A stretch of DNA of 64,000 nucleotides from the NCBI GenBank assembly GCA_025175895.1, contig CM045988.1, forward strand, positions 12,801,647 to 12,865,646, given 5' to 3'. This DNA is from Wurfbainia villosa (taxonomy: Eukaryota; Streptophyta; Magnoliopsida; Zingiberales; Zingiberaceae). Shown here in pieces: positions 45,483-56,756 of the stretch. The notes beneath the pieces are model-generated. The model was not told where the DNA came from. It did not search any database and saw only the letters and a list, made by a program, of their open reading frames with translations. Each line of letters starts with the position of its first letter. The stretch's first letter is position 1. Position numbers and translations under genes: made by a program.

Positions 45483-47168
45483 ATGGAGTTTCCCAACGAC
45501 GGATTGGGATAGGATATCAACACTCCGATTCCATATGCATTCCATGGACGAGAAGGCTTCAATCAATGGAAGACAAGGATTGAATAATTCATTATGATGA
45601 GGGATTTTGAACGCTGGGCCATCTTGATAGAAGGATTCGAATATCCAATAGGGTTGAAGGGAGGATATCTCAAGATGAAGAAGTGGACCAAAGAAAAACT
45701 CCTAGAATTCAAGAAAAATAGGAAGGTAATAAAATTTTTAAGTGATTTAATTTCTAATGATGTTTTGTCTAGTTTAGGTGAATATAAGGATGCTAAGGAA
45801 CTTGGGAGTGAATTAGAAAAAATTCATGAGAAGCCCCAATCGGTCCAAGGGGATATGAAAGAAAGCTCATCCTCACAAGAAAGTGAGGAGCCGGAGGTTG
45901 AAAGGGCATCAACATCCGAAGTAGAAGAGGTAGAAGAAGCCTCCACCTCTAGGATTGAGGGAGAGAAGATTAGGCGATCTTCAATACCAGAGCAAGAAGA
46001 ACATGAACCATCTACCTCCGGTCAAGAAGAAGAGGAAGTTCAAAACTCCCCTACCATGGAAGGTAACTCAAACATTGTAGTTAAAATTAAGAATCATAAA
46101 ATATATTTTGAGTGTAGGGATCAAGGACACTACAAGAGTAAGTGTCCTAAATAGGTCAAGAAGACGGCACAAGTCGTGCCAAAGACCAAGGAAACTGGTG
46201 CCCAAAGTCAAAAGAGCAAAGAGCATATCATTTGCTTCAAATGCCATCAAAAGGGGCACTATAAAAGCCAATGCCCTAGGGGGAGGAAGCCTTGCAAGGG
46301 TAAAGAAGGAGCATCAAATGTAGGGGGAGCTTCTAAAGCAAACCCTAAGGTAAATTTAAATAATGATCATTCTTTAAGTAATAGACAAACGCAAGTTAGA
46401 AATAATTTTAATACCCTTGCAATTATGCATAATCATAAGGAGCATGCTAGAAATAATAGATTTTATTGTCTAGGTGCTAAGAGTTGTAATTTTAAAACTA
46501 AGGAGAAATTTGGGACTAATAACCCTAGAAAAATCCTACCTAGGGAAACTATTAGAAAGGTAGAGGAGCATTTAGGCATTAACCCTAATAAGGGTAGGCA
46601 TATGCCTAAAATGAAGAACCATGCCCAAAGACTAAATGAAACATCAAAAATTGGGCAATTAGAATTAGAAAATTAGGCTTTGAGATTAAGGCTTGAGAAA
46701 TTAGAAAAGACCCTTAGGAAAATGCAAAATCAAATGCAATGGTCAAATGGTCAAGATTTAGGACCTAGGAGTCAAAGCCTAGGGTCTAGAAGGCAAGGTC
46801 CACCCAAGGGCAAGAAAGGTTTGGGTCACAAACCTAAGCCCAAGGAGACCTATCATAGTGTTCCATTCGATTGTGGAACACAACCTAGGTCTAGGAAAAC
46901 CAAGGTTAATAGGGAATTCATCCCTAAGGTTAACCAAGGTAAGTGTCTAGTGGCTAAGGTTTCAAGGAAACATAGGGAAGCCACTAAGAAGGTTACAAGG
47001 GGAGTTATCCCTAGAGTTAACCTAGGCAAGACCCAAATGACCAAGGCTTCTAAGCCTAGGAGGGTCATTAGGAGGGTATCTAGAAAATTTATTCCTAGTA
47101 AATACCTAGTTAACCCAAGGAGCTCCAATAGGTATTGGGTTCCTAGGAGCGTGATCGATTCACGCTAA
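45483..47168 (+). pseudogene. gag of deltaB, one frame with four stops
   Basis: The reading frame is unbroken for 562 codons from ATG 45483 to TAA 47168, interrupted only by in-frame stops at 45510, 45585, 46152 and 46674, with no frameshift. Order: N-terminal region (DFERWAILIEGFEYP), conserved SNDVLSSLGEYKDAKELGSEL, acidic S/E-rich middle, first knuckle FECRDQGHYKSKC, second knuckle CFKCHQKGHYKSQC (both intact), RNNRFYCLGAKS, FGTNNPRKILPRETIRKVE, coiled-coil-like RLRLEKLEKTLRKMQNQM, LGSRRQGP and a lysine/arginine-rich tail ending NRYWVPRSVIDSR. No protease motif follows. Confidence 0.87.
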
Positions 47169-48988
47169 ATGGGTTAGGATGTGTCAACCTTGATTAGATG
47201 GGTAGTTAACTCAACCATAACAAAGTTGACACTTTAGGACATTTTCAAGGTTATGTGATACCTTGAAAATGAAGTTTAATTTTAATCCTAAAAGATTTTA
47301 GGATATGACAATATAATAATGGAAGCTTGAAAAATTGATCAAATTGGCACAAACTAGGTTTAGAGGTTATAGTGTGTCATTTTGAGTTTTTGGCACATTT
47401 GGAAGATAAGTAGTAATATGGAAAAATGAATTTAATCTTAACAAATGGAAATTAATACTAAAACATAGGTATTATTATACCTTTACTTTTTATTTGTCAT
47501 ATCTTGTTTGCCATTGCTATGTTATGACATCATCTCTCTTTTAAATCATATAATATGTCATGATAATGCTTAAGATTAAGGTTTTATGTCATGTATATTT
47601 AGGTTCATATTTAATGTCATGACATCATGATTATTGGCACATGTTTATTTATGCTATCACTTATGTCATAATCATCATTCATGCATTAATTAAAATTGAT
47701 TTAAGGATAAATGGCATGATTTGAAGTCCATGTATAAGGGAATCAAATAGAGTTGCCTTAGAAAAATGCATGAGTCCTTAGATTAGGATGAACAAAACTC
47801 ACATCTCACATCAAATTGACATGTGTGTATTGATACACCCTAGACACATGTGAGATGCTAGAAAATAAATTAAGTTCAAGGTGCATAGTTCTTGCATCTA
47901 GATGAACCCAAACTCATCTTATACTATGGATGAATAATGAGGAAAGCTTATGTATAAGTCATGTGCATTAAGCCCATAGACCATGGTTCAATATAAGGTT
48001 TTAAAAGTATTTTAAAATCATTTTGAAAAACCTTGGTGAAGCCTATCTTTTGATAGCAATCGCCATTGAGAAGATTAAAACAAAGTTGACTAAAAATATT
48101 GAAAGTTTCAATGGTTTTTAAATTTGTATGATTCTTTGATTTTAAAAGTTATTTTCATATAAAACTATTTTTCCTCTATAATGTTTGGTATAAGTAATGT
48201 GTGGTCAAAATTTCATGATTTTTTGAATTTTCTAGAATTGTTTATGTATTTCTAAAAATTGTCTAAAAATTCAGTTTCAACAAAGTCAGAAACCAATCAA
48301 GGAGACTCCTCGACTGGAGCTGCTATCACTTGACTGGAAGCTCTCTCAGTCGACTGCAAATGTTGATTTCGGATAAACCAGGATGTTTAGCCCATGTTTC
48401 AGCTAAGTTAGGCTACCCTAACTGCTCCTAACCCTGAGATATACTTTGGAAAGCATTAGAAAGGGTGAAAATCCATTGGATATGGATTAGAAGAATTGTT
48501 TAGGGTGTGTATCAAAATTTTAAGGTGCGTGAAAGTTCAAGTTTGAACTTTTGCCCTTAATTTTAATGGTTTAGTGTTCTTATAGGCTTAGGGACTCTTC
48601 AAGGACATTGTTGGTGCAATGGTCAAGGGGGAGCAAGCCTTTAGGGGGAGGTTATCCATCATGGGATGATGAATGTGTTCTTCCTCATGAGGGGGAGAAT
48701 TGGGAGAAAGTTTAGAATTTGAAGGATTGCCTTTTTTTAGTGATATGAGACTTATCACAAGGAAGAGTGAAGGCATCCTAGATGTTTTTGGACCAAAGGG
48801 GGAGATTGTAAGATCTCATTAGGATATGAGACATTGTCACCCTTGGGGAGAGCCTTTTTGATGTATGTCAAAAAGGGGGAGAATTTGGGAGAATTGATGG
48901 GAGAATGTAGAATTCCCAATTTGGACAATTAGGAGGATTGGTTTGAGTTAGTGTTATAATTCAAAGGTGTTAGTTTTTGTCAAACATC
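47169..48988 (+). other. Post-gag non-coding block of deltaB
   Basis: 1.82 kb with no protein I can recognise, but alignable by eye with deltaA, deltaF (reversed, 58316-60119) and deltaD (reversed). Contains several extra AAAAAGGGGGAGAA-like runs, TGTCATGACA palindromes and some GTCGACTG motifs. Confidence 0.75.
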
Positions 48989-49002
48989 AAAAAGGGGGAG
49001 AT
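48989..49002 (+). other. Polypurine tract of deltaB
   Basis: AAAAAGGGGGAGAT before TGTTGGTGC. Confidence 0.9.
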
Positions 49003-50742
49003 TGTTGGTGCAATCGGCCCAGGTCAGAATTGACCAGAATCGAGTTTTGACTCGAGTAGTATTTTGATGTTGGTGTTTTGATGTTTGATGATGAGTTGAC
49101 CATTGTTTGACAATGGGTTGACTATATAGTTGACATGGGGTTGACCATGTGATGGAGAAGTCCAAGTGGGACACTTAGCATGGAAACTCCAAGCATGGGT
49201 CTTGGCAATGGCAAAGTCCAAGTCTTGAGTATTTAGCATGGAAAGTCCAAGCATGGGCCTTGGCAAGAGAAAGTCCAAGCTTGAGTCTTAGCAATTGGAA
49301 AGTCCAACATGGGTTGGCATGGAAAGTCCAAGCAAGGGTCTTGGCAATTGGAAAGTCCAAGTCATGGGTACTTGGTATTTAAGAAGTCCAAGGGTTGATA
49401 TTGGCAGCGTAAAGTCCAAGGGTGGAGTCTTGGCAGCATAAGTCTAATGGTTGGCAGCGTAAAGTCCAAGCGTGTGTCTTGACAGCATAAATCCAATGTG
49501 CCTTGGCGGTGTAGACCAGCTTAGCATGATAATAGCCGATGGAAGCACCTGAAGGTTAGCGTATAGATGAGCAAGTCATGGATGACTTGGAGGAATCCAA
49601 TAGGCGTGAGGTTGATGGAGGTGGATAGAAGGCTTAGGTCTAGGTTAAGGGTGGTCTAGCAAGTATGAGGGCATCATACTTGAGTTAAACCTCATGGTTG
49701 AGATGTATCAGTCGACTGGGATTATGGATCAGTCAGCTGGTCAAGTGTTTTGACACTTGGCATCTGAGTCAACATTGAGCAGTCGACTGGGATTATAACC
49801 AGTCGACTGATCGGAATCGACTGGCGATCGACTGCGGTCGAATTACAACCATAGACTCAAGGTGGCTCGACTGGTGCCTCGACTGGAGTCCCAGTGGAGG
49901 CGACGCCTCAACTGGAGTCCCAATTGAGGTGGCACCTCGACTAGAGTCCCATTGGAGGCGGCGCCTCTACTGGCCTCGATTGCGGTCGAACAAACGCAAG
50001 GCGCCTCGACTGGAGCCCCAATCGAGGTGACGCCTCGCTTGAGCGCCGATCGCCATTCATGACGATCGCGATTGTGGTCACGGCTTAGAACCTCAAGACG
50101 ATCGATCGACTCTTGTAAGGGCGATCGATGAGGTATTCGTTGGAGTTTTTTCAACGTGGATCAAGTCGTTGTGATACAACAGCTACAGGAGTTGTCGACT
50201 GATGGGTATGAGTAGTCGACTACTAGGTGGAAATCAGCTTGAGTTGCAGCTTCAAAAGGAGCTCGAGGAGGAGCATTTTGGCATGGTTCTTTGAGGTGAT
50301 TTGAAGGGAATTTGTTGTTGCAATCCAAACCTTCAAGGCTCTTCGTAAGCAACAAAAAGAAAGCATTCAAAGTCTTCTTGTAAAGTGTTTTTCTTTACTT
50401 GTATTGCATTTCATCTTTGTATTTGCTTGTATCCATTGTATTACTTTATGTAATCACTTGTACGAGGTTTCTCCACCTCTGGTGTGTCACCGAGAAGGAG
50501 TGTTATTGATTAGTGGTGTGTCCATCACTAGAGCTCATTGAGCTCATCCGTGGAGTAGGAACCCTAAGGTTCCGAACCACGTATATTCGTGTGTAGTTGT
50601 GATCATGCTTGTGTATTTATTTTTATTTTATATTTCGTATTTTTGCTACGTACAAATGTTTTATAGACAAGCGCAATCGAATTCCATCAATCGTCTGAAA
50701 TGCGCCATTCACCCTCCCACTAGTGCTCCCGATGTTTCAACA
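49003..50742 (+). repeat. 3' LTR of deltaB
   Basis: 1740 bases. At about 49858-50040 the CCTCGACTGG/CCCAATCGAGG unit is expanded to four or five tandem copies, absent from the 5' LTR. A GATCG-rich patch follows at 50040-50130. Confidence 0.92.
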
Positions 50743-51720
50743 CACCACATTGTTGACTTGTCTTGTTCTTCCTCGTCCGAAGATTCTTCCCACGTTTCAT
50801 TGAGAGCTTTCTTTTGTTGAGGTCGTTTGGTCTTTAGCTCCAAGCATTCGACTATGAAGTGTCCTTTCTTGTTGCATTCATAGCACTTGTAAGTTTGTGT
50901 GGATGAGCCGAATTTTCTGCCCTTTATTGACTTGGTCATTCTTCTCTTTCATTTGAATAGTTTTCAAACTAGATTGACTAGTTCCATTTCCATTGCTTCA
51001 TCTAAGTCAGAGTCGGATTCATCTTCGGGAAGGAGGGGCTTGCCTTTTCCTTTCTTTTGTCTGGCAAGCAAAGCAAAACCTTTCTCGACCAGGGTTGGAT
51101 TAGAATGCTCATGTAGCTAAAATTCAGAAAATAACTCATCTAACCCAATTTTAGAAAGATCTCTAAATGCCTTGTAAGCATCAACCATGGATGCCCACAA
51201 AGTAGTCCTAAGGAAATCCTTAAGTGCATACCTTATGATGTCTTGGTTTTCTACCTTTTGTCTGATAGAGTGAAGGTCGTTCATTATGTCTTGAATCTGA
51301 GCATGGAGTTGGGTTGTCGTCTCATTGTCCTGCATCTTTAGATTAAATAATTTATTAAGAAGTAAATCACACTTACATACCTTAATGTCGGATGCCCCTT
51401 TGTGTAGTTCAATGAGTTTGTCCCAAATATCCTTGGCACTAATGAAGGGGCCGATGTGATTGAGCTCCTCCTTGGATAGTTCGCATTGCAAAATCTGAGT
51501 AGCTTTTGCATCAGCTTCGATTTGTTGCTTCATCGCGTTGGTCCACTTGTCACAATCCAAGAGTTCACCTTGATCGTTGGTAGGTAGAGCAAAGCTGGTT
51601 TGGATGACAATCCATATATCGACTTGTGCTTTTAAAAAACACTCCATTCGACCCTTCCAATAATGAAAGTTATCTCCATTTAAAAAAATGGAGGTCAGAC
51701 GGTGCTATACCCCTTAAGAT
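50743..51720 (-). pseudogene. gag of epsilon (SIRE-like)
   Basis: Minus-strand gag of the UBN2/DUF4219 type. The upstream part (near 51650-51720) reads LNGDNFHYWKGRMECFLKAQ across a frame break; the 51117-51647 frame has WTNAMKQQIEADAKATQILQ, ISAKDIWDKLIELHKG and MDDLHSIR-like segments. One TAG at 51117-51119 interrupts it. The frame at 50709-50939 then gives an intact zinc knuckle CYECNKKGHFIVEC and the acidic ESSDEEE. This arrangement is the SIRE/Maximus form and differs from delta gag. Cut by deltaB at 50743. Confidence 0.85.
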
Positions 51721-51906
51721 GGTCCATTTGATTACCTTGCAAAAACCAAAAACTTTAAAAGAATTTCTAAGACTTGGTCTTGAATTAGTAGTGCGGGAGA
51801 AGAGAAAGACAAACTAAAAATGCTTTAAAAAATAAATGAATAAAATTGGAAATAAAGAAAAGAAAAGTTGCTCAAAATGGTGGTTGCACCAAAATTGAGC
51901 ACTCCC

Positions 51907-51918
51907 GCTCTGATATCA
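51907..51918 (-). other. Primer binding site of epsilon
   Basis: Minus strand TGATATCAGAGC, one change from the usual TGGTATCAGAGC. Confidence 0.85.
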
Positions 51919-51920
51919 AT

Positions 51921-52986
51921 TGTAGGATCGAAAGATACTAGAAGGACGGATGAATAGTGTATTAAAAACTTTTATTTTCATTTATAAAATAAAGTTAAAT
52001 GCAACAGAATATGCACAAAACAAAAGACAAAGAACACATTTTGTTTATACTTGGTTCATAACCAAAAGGTTTCTAATCCAAGGCCCAACGATCTAATATC
52101 GCTATCGATGGGCAATCACTAAAAAATCTCTTCCTCATTGGGGGTAAGAGATGTGATACTTACAAAAATGAGTTAAGGAGATGGTAACAACCTTACTGCT
52201 CCTTTTGAAAATTAAAAGAATAGAAAATAAATGAATTACAAGTATACCGACAATAAAGTAGAAGATGTAGCACAATCGAAATGGCGTTGTAGCACGACGG
52301 ATCACGGTGGAAGAGCAAGAGCACTTAGGAGCAAAATAATGCTTAGGGTTTATGTCTAACCCTTCTTTTATAGAGCTTTCTAGGCCTTTGAGATCATCCA
52401 TTTCATCAAGATTTAGATCTAGATCTTAATCTAGATAAACTTTATCCAAAGTTCTAATCTTTGAGATGGCAACTTGGCTCTTCACACATACACTAGTCGA
52501 CTGCTCCTATTGTTGATCGATTGGACTAGTCGAGTGTTGATTTCTTCTAGTCGACTACCATGACCAGTCAACTGCTGATTCCTTCCAGTTGACTACCGCG
52601 ACTAGTCAACTGCTGATTCCTTCCAATCGATTGCTGCACTTGAGCTTCCATTCAATCACCTACATCACAAGATTAGTGTAAAGCATACAATAATGGTAAT
52701 AGTGACAGTCTTTGGTTGCCTGATCTTGACTTCAACATTCCTCTGGAAGCCTTAGTCAGATCGACGTCTATGGTTATCCCTATACCGAGGACTCGTCCTT
52801 ACTATCGCTCCTCACCCGGAGCTTACCCTACTTTACCTTTTGGCCCTTTGTCTTGTTGCTTAGTATCTGACACTATTCAATTTCTGCACACTTATCACAA
52901 CATGTAAGATCACATAATGACTTAACTTTGAACCTTCGTCATTATAAAAAATTTAGGTTCTATTATCTAGTGCTCCTGTGCCAACA
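51921..52986 (-). repeat. 5' LTR of epsilon
   Basis: 1066 bases, TGTAGGATCG...GCCAACA on the plus strand. TATA (minus) at 52366-52372. GTCGACTG-type motifs at 52495-52640. Right flank CATAA resumes deltaD. The second LTR is not in the window, so the right boundary rests on the TG..CA ends, the size and the change of sequence. Confidence 0.75.
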
Positions 52987-54611
52987 CATAAGTCGAACTC
53001 GACTTTTCTTATGACAAGGCATAATAAAGGTTTCCTAACTTAACCCTTTCATTTCTCCCCCTTTGGCATACATCAAAAAGTCCACCAAGGCTTTCCATGT
53101 CTCATCTTCTAATGAGATGATTCATTCTCTCCCTTGTTCCAAGATTCACCATAAATGCCTTCATTCCAACGAAAGGCAATCCTTCACTCTCCCCCTTTTT
53201 AAACTTCATCCATCATGCCTTGATGGATAAACTCCCCCTAAAGGCTTGTTCCTCCTTGGCCATTACACCAACAATGTCCTTGAAGAGTTCCTAAGCCTAT
53301 AGAAAATATAACTAATCAAGATTAAGGATAAAAGTTCAAACTTTAATTTTAACCTCCCTTAAAATTTGATTTTCACCCTAATCAACCCTCCAATTTATTT
53401 TCAATGACCATCTCACCCTTCCAATACTTCTCTAAGTATACCTTAGGGTTAGGAGTGGTTAGGATACATAGGAGTGTTGATAATTATCTAAATAAATCTT
53501 GTCCACCCAAAAATCATATCATCAATCAATAGAAATCGAATCACCGATCGAAACCTCCACCCGATCGATCAACTACATGCGTGGATCGACGTCGATTTCC
53601 GATCGGCATTTGATTTTCTAGAAATTAGACTTTTCAGATGAATTTTGAAAATTCATAAGTAATTATGTGATTTTTGAAAAATCTTGAAACTTCATACATA
53701 CATTACTTATGTCAAGTGGTATGGGTGAAAAATAATTTTATATAAAATATCCATTATTTTAAAATAATAATACAAAGTTCAAAAATATTGAAAATATCAA
53801 TATCTTTTCCTAACTTGTATCAACATTCTCAATGGTAATTGCTATCAAAAGATAGACTTCACCAAGGTTTTCTAAAATTATTTTTAAACCTCATTTTCAA
53901 TCATGGTCTATAGGCTAAGTGTCCATGACATGTATATTAGCTTTTCTCATGATTTCTTCCTATGATTGAAAGAGTTTAAGTTTATTTTGATGTACCATAG
54001 AAGCATATTGAACCTAACTCATTTTTATAACATTTCATATGTATCTAGGGTGTTTCAATACACACACATGTCTTCCTATAGTCTTTGTGCTATGTGGATT
54101 TTGTTCCCTAAACTAAGGGTTCATGCATTATTTCTAAGCATATCCATTTGATTCCTTAATCTAGGACATCAAATAATGGTATTTGTTCTTAAATTCAATT
54201 TTAATAATCTTAATGCATGAATTATGATCATTGCATATATTATTTTCATAATTTGAAACATGATAATGATACATGATGTCATGACATAATGAGAATAACC
54301 TAAGTATTAGTCATGACATTAATCAACCTAAGTACTATCATGACATTTTAAATAATTATATGAAAAATGATGTCATGACATAGATTATGACAATCAAAGC
54401 ATGATAAATATATAAAATACAAAGGTATAGAATACCTAAGTTTTGATCCTAATTGTCATTTGCTAAACTGACATAATGAGAATAACAAAAGTATTAGTCA
54501 TGACATTAATCAATCTAAGTACTATCATGACATTTTAAGTAATTATATGAAACATGATGTCATGACATAGATTATAGCAATCAAAGAATGATAAATATAT
54601 AAAATACAAAG
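52987..54611 (-). mobile_element. deltaD: reversed 3' non-coding region of a delta-like element
   Basis: No gene. Reverse complement of the delta post-gag block: CTCCCCCTTTTGGCATACATC near 53060, CTCCCCCTAAAGGCTTG near 53235 and CCAACAATGTCCTTGAAGAG near 53270 have counterparts in deltaF at 58400-58740. Its polypurine tract and LTR should lie left of epsilon, and its gag right of deltaE. Confidence 0.7.
54283..54611. repeat. 187-bp tandem duplication in deltaD
   Basis: Copy 1 54283-54469; copy 2 from 54470, cut at 54611 by deltaE. Both start GACATAATGAGAATAAC and contain TAAGTACTATCATGACATTT. Confidence 0.85.
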
Positions 54612-56213
54612 TGTTGGTGCAATCGGCCGAGGTCACGATTGACAAGACTCGAGTTTAACTCGAGTAGTGTTTTGATATTTGATGATGAGTTGACCATTGT
54701 TTAACAATGGGTTGACTATATGGTTGTCATGGGGCTGACCATATGATGGAGAAGTCCAAGTGGGACACTTGGCATGGAAAGTCCAAGCGTGGGTTTTGGC
54801 AATGGAAAAGTCCAAGTCTTGGGTACTTGGCATGGAAAGTCCAAGCATGAGTTTTGGCAATTAGAAAGTCCAACATGGGTTGGCAAGGAAAGTCCAAGGA
54901 TGTAGTCTTGGCCACGCAAGTCCAAGTGTGTAGTCTTGGTGGTAAAAGTCCAAGTGTGAAGTCTTGGTGGTGAAAGTCCAAGTCATGAGTACTTGACATT
55001 TGGGAAGCCCAAGGGTATGATATTGGTGGCATAAAGTCCAAGGGTGGAGTCTTGGCAGCATAAGTCCAATGTTTGGCGGCATAAAGTCCAAGTGTGTGCC
55101 TTGGCAGCATAAGCTAAAATGTGCCTTGGCAGTGTAGACCCGATTAGCATGACAATAGACGATGGAAGCACCTGAAGGCTAGTGTATAGATGAACAAGTC
55201 ATGGATGACTTGGAGGGATCCGATAGGCGTGAGGTTGATGGAGGTGGCTAGAAGGCTTAGGTCTAGGCTAAGGGTGATCTAGCAAGTATGAGAGCATCAT
55301 ACTTGGGTTAAACCTCATATTTGAGGTTTATCAGTCAACTGAGATTATGGACCAGTCGACTAGTCAAGTGTTTTGACACTTGACAACCGAGTCGACTCTG
55401 GCCAGTCGATTGGGATTATAACCAGCCGACTGATGGGAGTCAATTGGCAATCGATTGGAGTCCCAGTCGAGGCGGTGCCTTGACTGGCCTTGGGCAGTCG
55501 ACAGCTGGTCGAGGTCACGGGCACAGAACCTTCGATAGATGACTAGTCAATCGTCTACTGAAGCAGCAGTTGACTGCTGGTAATGAAAGTCGACTGCCAG
55601 TGTATCTGTTGGCTTGAATGCCAGAGTGGATTAAGTCATTGTGAGACAACGGTTACAGGAGAAATCAACTGATGGGTATGAGCAGTCGATTGTTAGGCAA
55701 AAATTAGCCAGAGTTGCAGCTTTATAAGGAGCTCGAAGGGGACATTTTTGGACATGGTTTTTGGGGTGATTTGGAGTGAAATTGCTGTTGCATTCTAGAC
55801 CTTCAAGAGCAAACCAAAGCAATCAACAAGCAAGCAATCCAAAGTTCTTGTGTAAAGTGTTCTTTACTTATTTTTGTGTATTGCTTAGTTTACTTATTGT
55901 ATTTTATTGTATTACTGTTGTAATTCTTGTACGAGGTTTCTCCACCTCTAACTTGTTGTCGAAAAGGAGTTTATTAGTGGTGTGTCCATCACTAGAGCTT
56001 ATTGAGCTCGCCCCGTGGAGTAGGAACCCTAAGGTTCCGAACCACATATATTCTTGTGTTTTGATTGTGCTTGTGGATTTGTATTTGTATTTGTATTGTA
56101 TTTTCTATTTTCGTTGTGTACTAACCCAATTGTAGCAACCACACAATCAAATTCCATCTACGTCAACAATCACGCTATTCACCCCTGCCTCTAGCGGCGT
56201 ACAATCCCCTACA
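54612..56213 (+). repeat. 5' LTR of deltaE
   Basis: 1602 bases, starts TGTTGGTGCAATCGG. Minisatellite at 54750-55130, GTCGAC-type motifs at 55330-55690, U5 hairpin CGCTA/TAGCG at about 56174-56196. Confidence 0.88.
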
Positions 56214-56215
56214 AG

Positions 56216-56227
56216 TGGTATCAGAGT
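56216..56227 (+). other. Primer binding site of deltaE
   Basis: TGGTATCAGAGT, last base changed. Confidence 0.88.
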
Positions 56228-56279
56228 GAGGCCACTCTTCAAGGTTTAACAACTAAGGGAGCACGCTAGAGGAAAGAAA

Positions 56280-56756
56280 ATGACGGTTGAAGAAAGATTG
56301 GGTGATGATATCAATGTGCCGCCGCCATATGAACTCTATGGAGCCAAGGATTTTGAGCTATGGGCAGTTAGAATGAAATATTTTCTTATGTGTGATTATG
56401 ATAATTAGATTAGTGTGATGGTAGGGTTTGACACTCCAAAAGATGAAGAAGGGAAAATACTCAAGAAGAAGTGGAGCAAAGAACAACTCTAATACTTCAA
56501 CATAAACAATAAGGTAATGGGTATATTACTAAGTGCAATTCCTAGTGATGTATTGTGTAGATTAGGAGATTGTAAGGATGTCAAGGAGCTATGGAGCAAG
56601 TTAGCTAAGCTCCATGAAGAACCCTCAATGACTCAAGAAATAGAGGAACCTAAGGAATAAGACCCATCATCGGCTCAATTGGATAAGGAGATCGAAGAAG
56701 CAAGTTCATCCTCACAAGAAAGTGAGAATTCGAAAGTTGAGAAGGAGTCATCATCC
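56280..56756 (+). pseudogene. gag of deltaE, N-terminal part
   Basis: ATG at 56280; ERLGDDINVPPPYELYGAKD matches the deltaA and deltaF heads. A TAG replaces the conserved tryptophan codon of DNW at about 56408 and two more stops follow (near 56490 and 56658). SDVLCRLGDCKDVKELWSKL and an acidic serine stretch precede the deltaF insertion at ..SSS. Confidence 0.83.
56752..56756. other. Target duplication of deltaF, left copy
   Basis: CATCC, repeated at 63387-63391. Confidence 0.93.

Larger units (their letters stand above)
43741..50742 (+). mobile_element. Gag-only LTR element deltaB, complete
   Basis: 7.0 kb from LTR to LTR with primer site, gag, post-gag block and polypurine tract, and no pol. 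LTRs 43741-45411 and 49003-50742. Flanks are coding pieces of epsilon, not matching 5-mers by eye, so the target duplication is unclear (minus-strand TGTTT versus TGGTG). LTR divergence is visible throughout, so it is older than beta. Confidence 0.88.
43544..52986 (-). mobile_element. SIRE-like Copia element epsilon, partial, interrupted by deltaB and (left) deltaA
   Basis: Minus-strand remnants: 5' LTR 51921-52986, primer site 51907-51918, gag 50743-51720, and a further gag/spacer piece at 43544-43740 on the other side of deltaB. The two coding pieces join into one plausible SIRE-type sequence if deltaB is removed. Everything downstream (protease to 3' LTR) would lie left of deltaA, outside the window. 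Confidence 0.7.

Noticed and set aside
51117..51647. UBN2-type protein as a host gene
   Set aside because: Followed by a zinc knuckle and preceded by primer site and LTR; it is epsilon gag.
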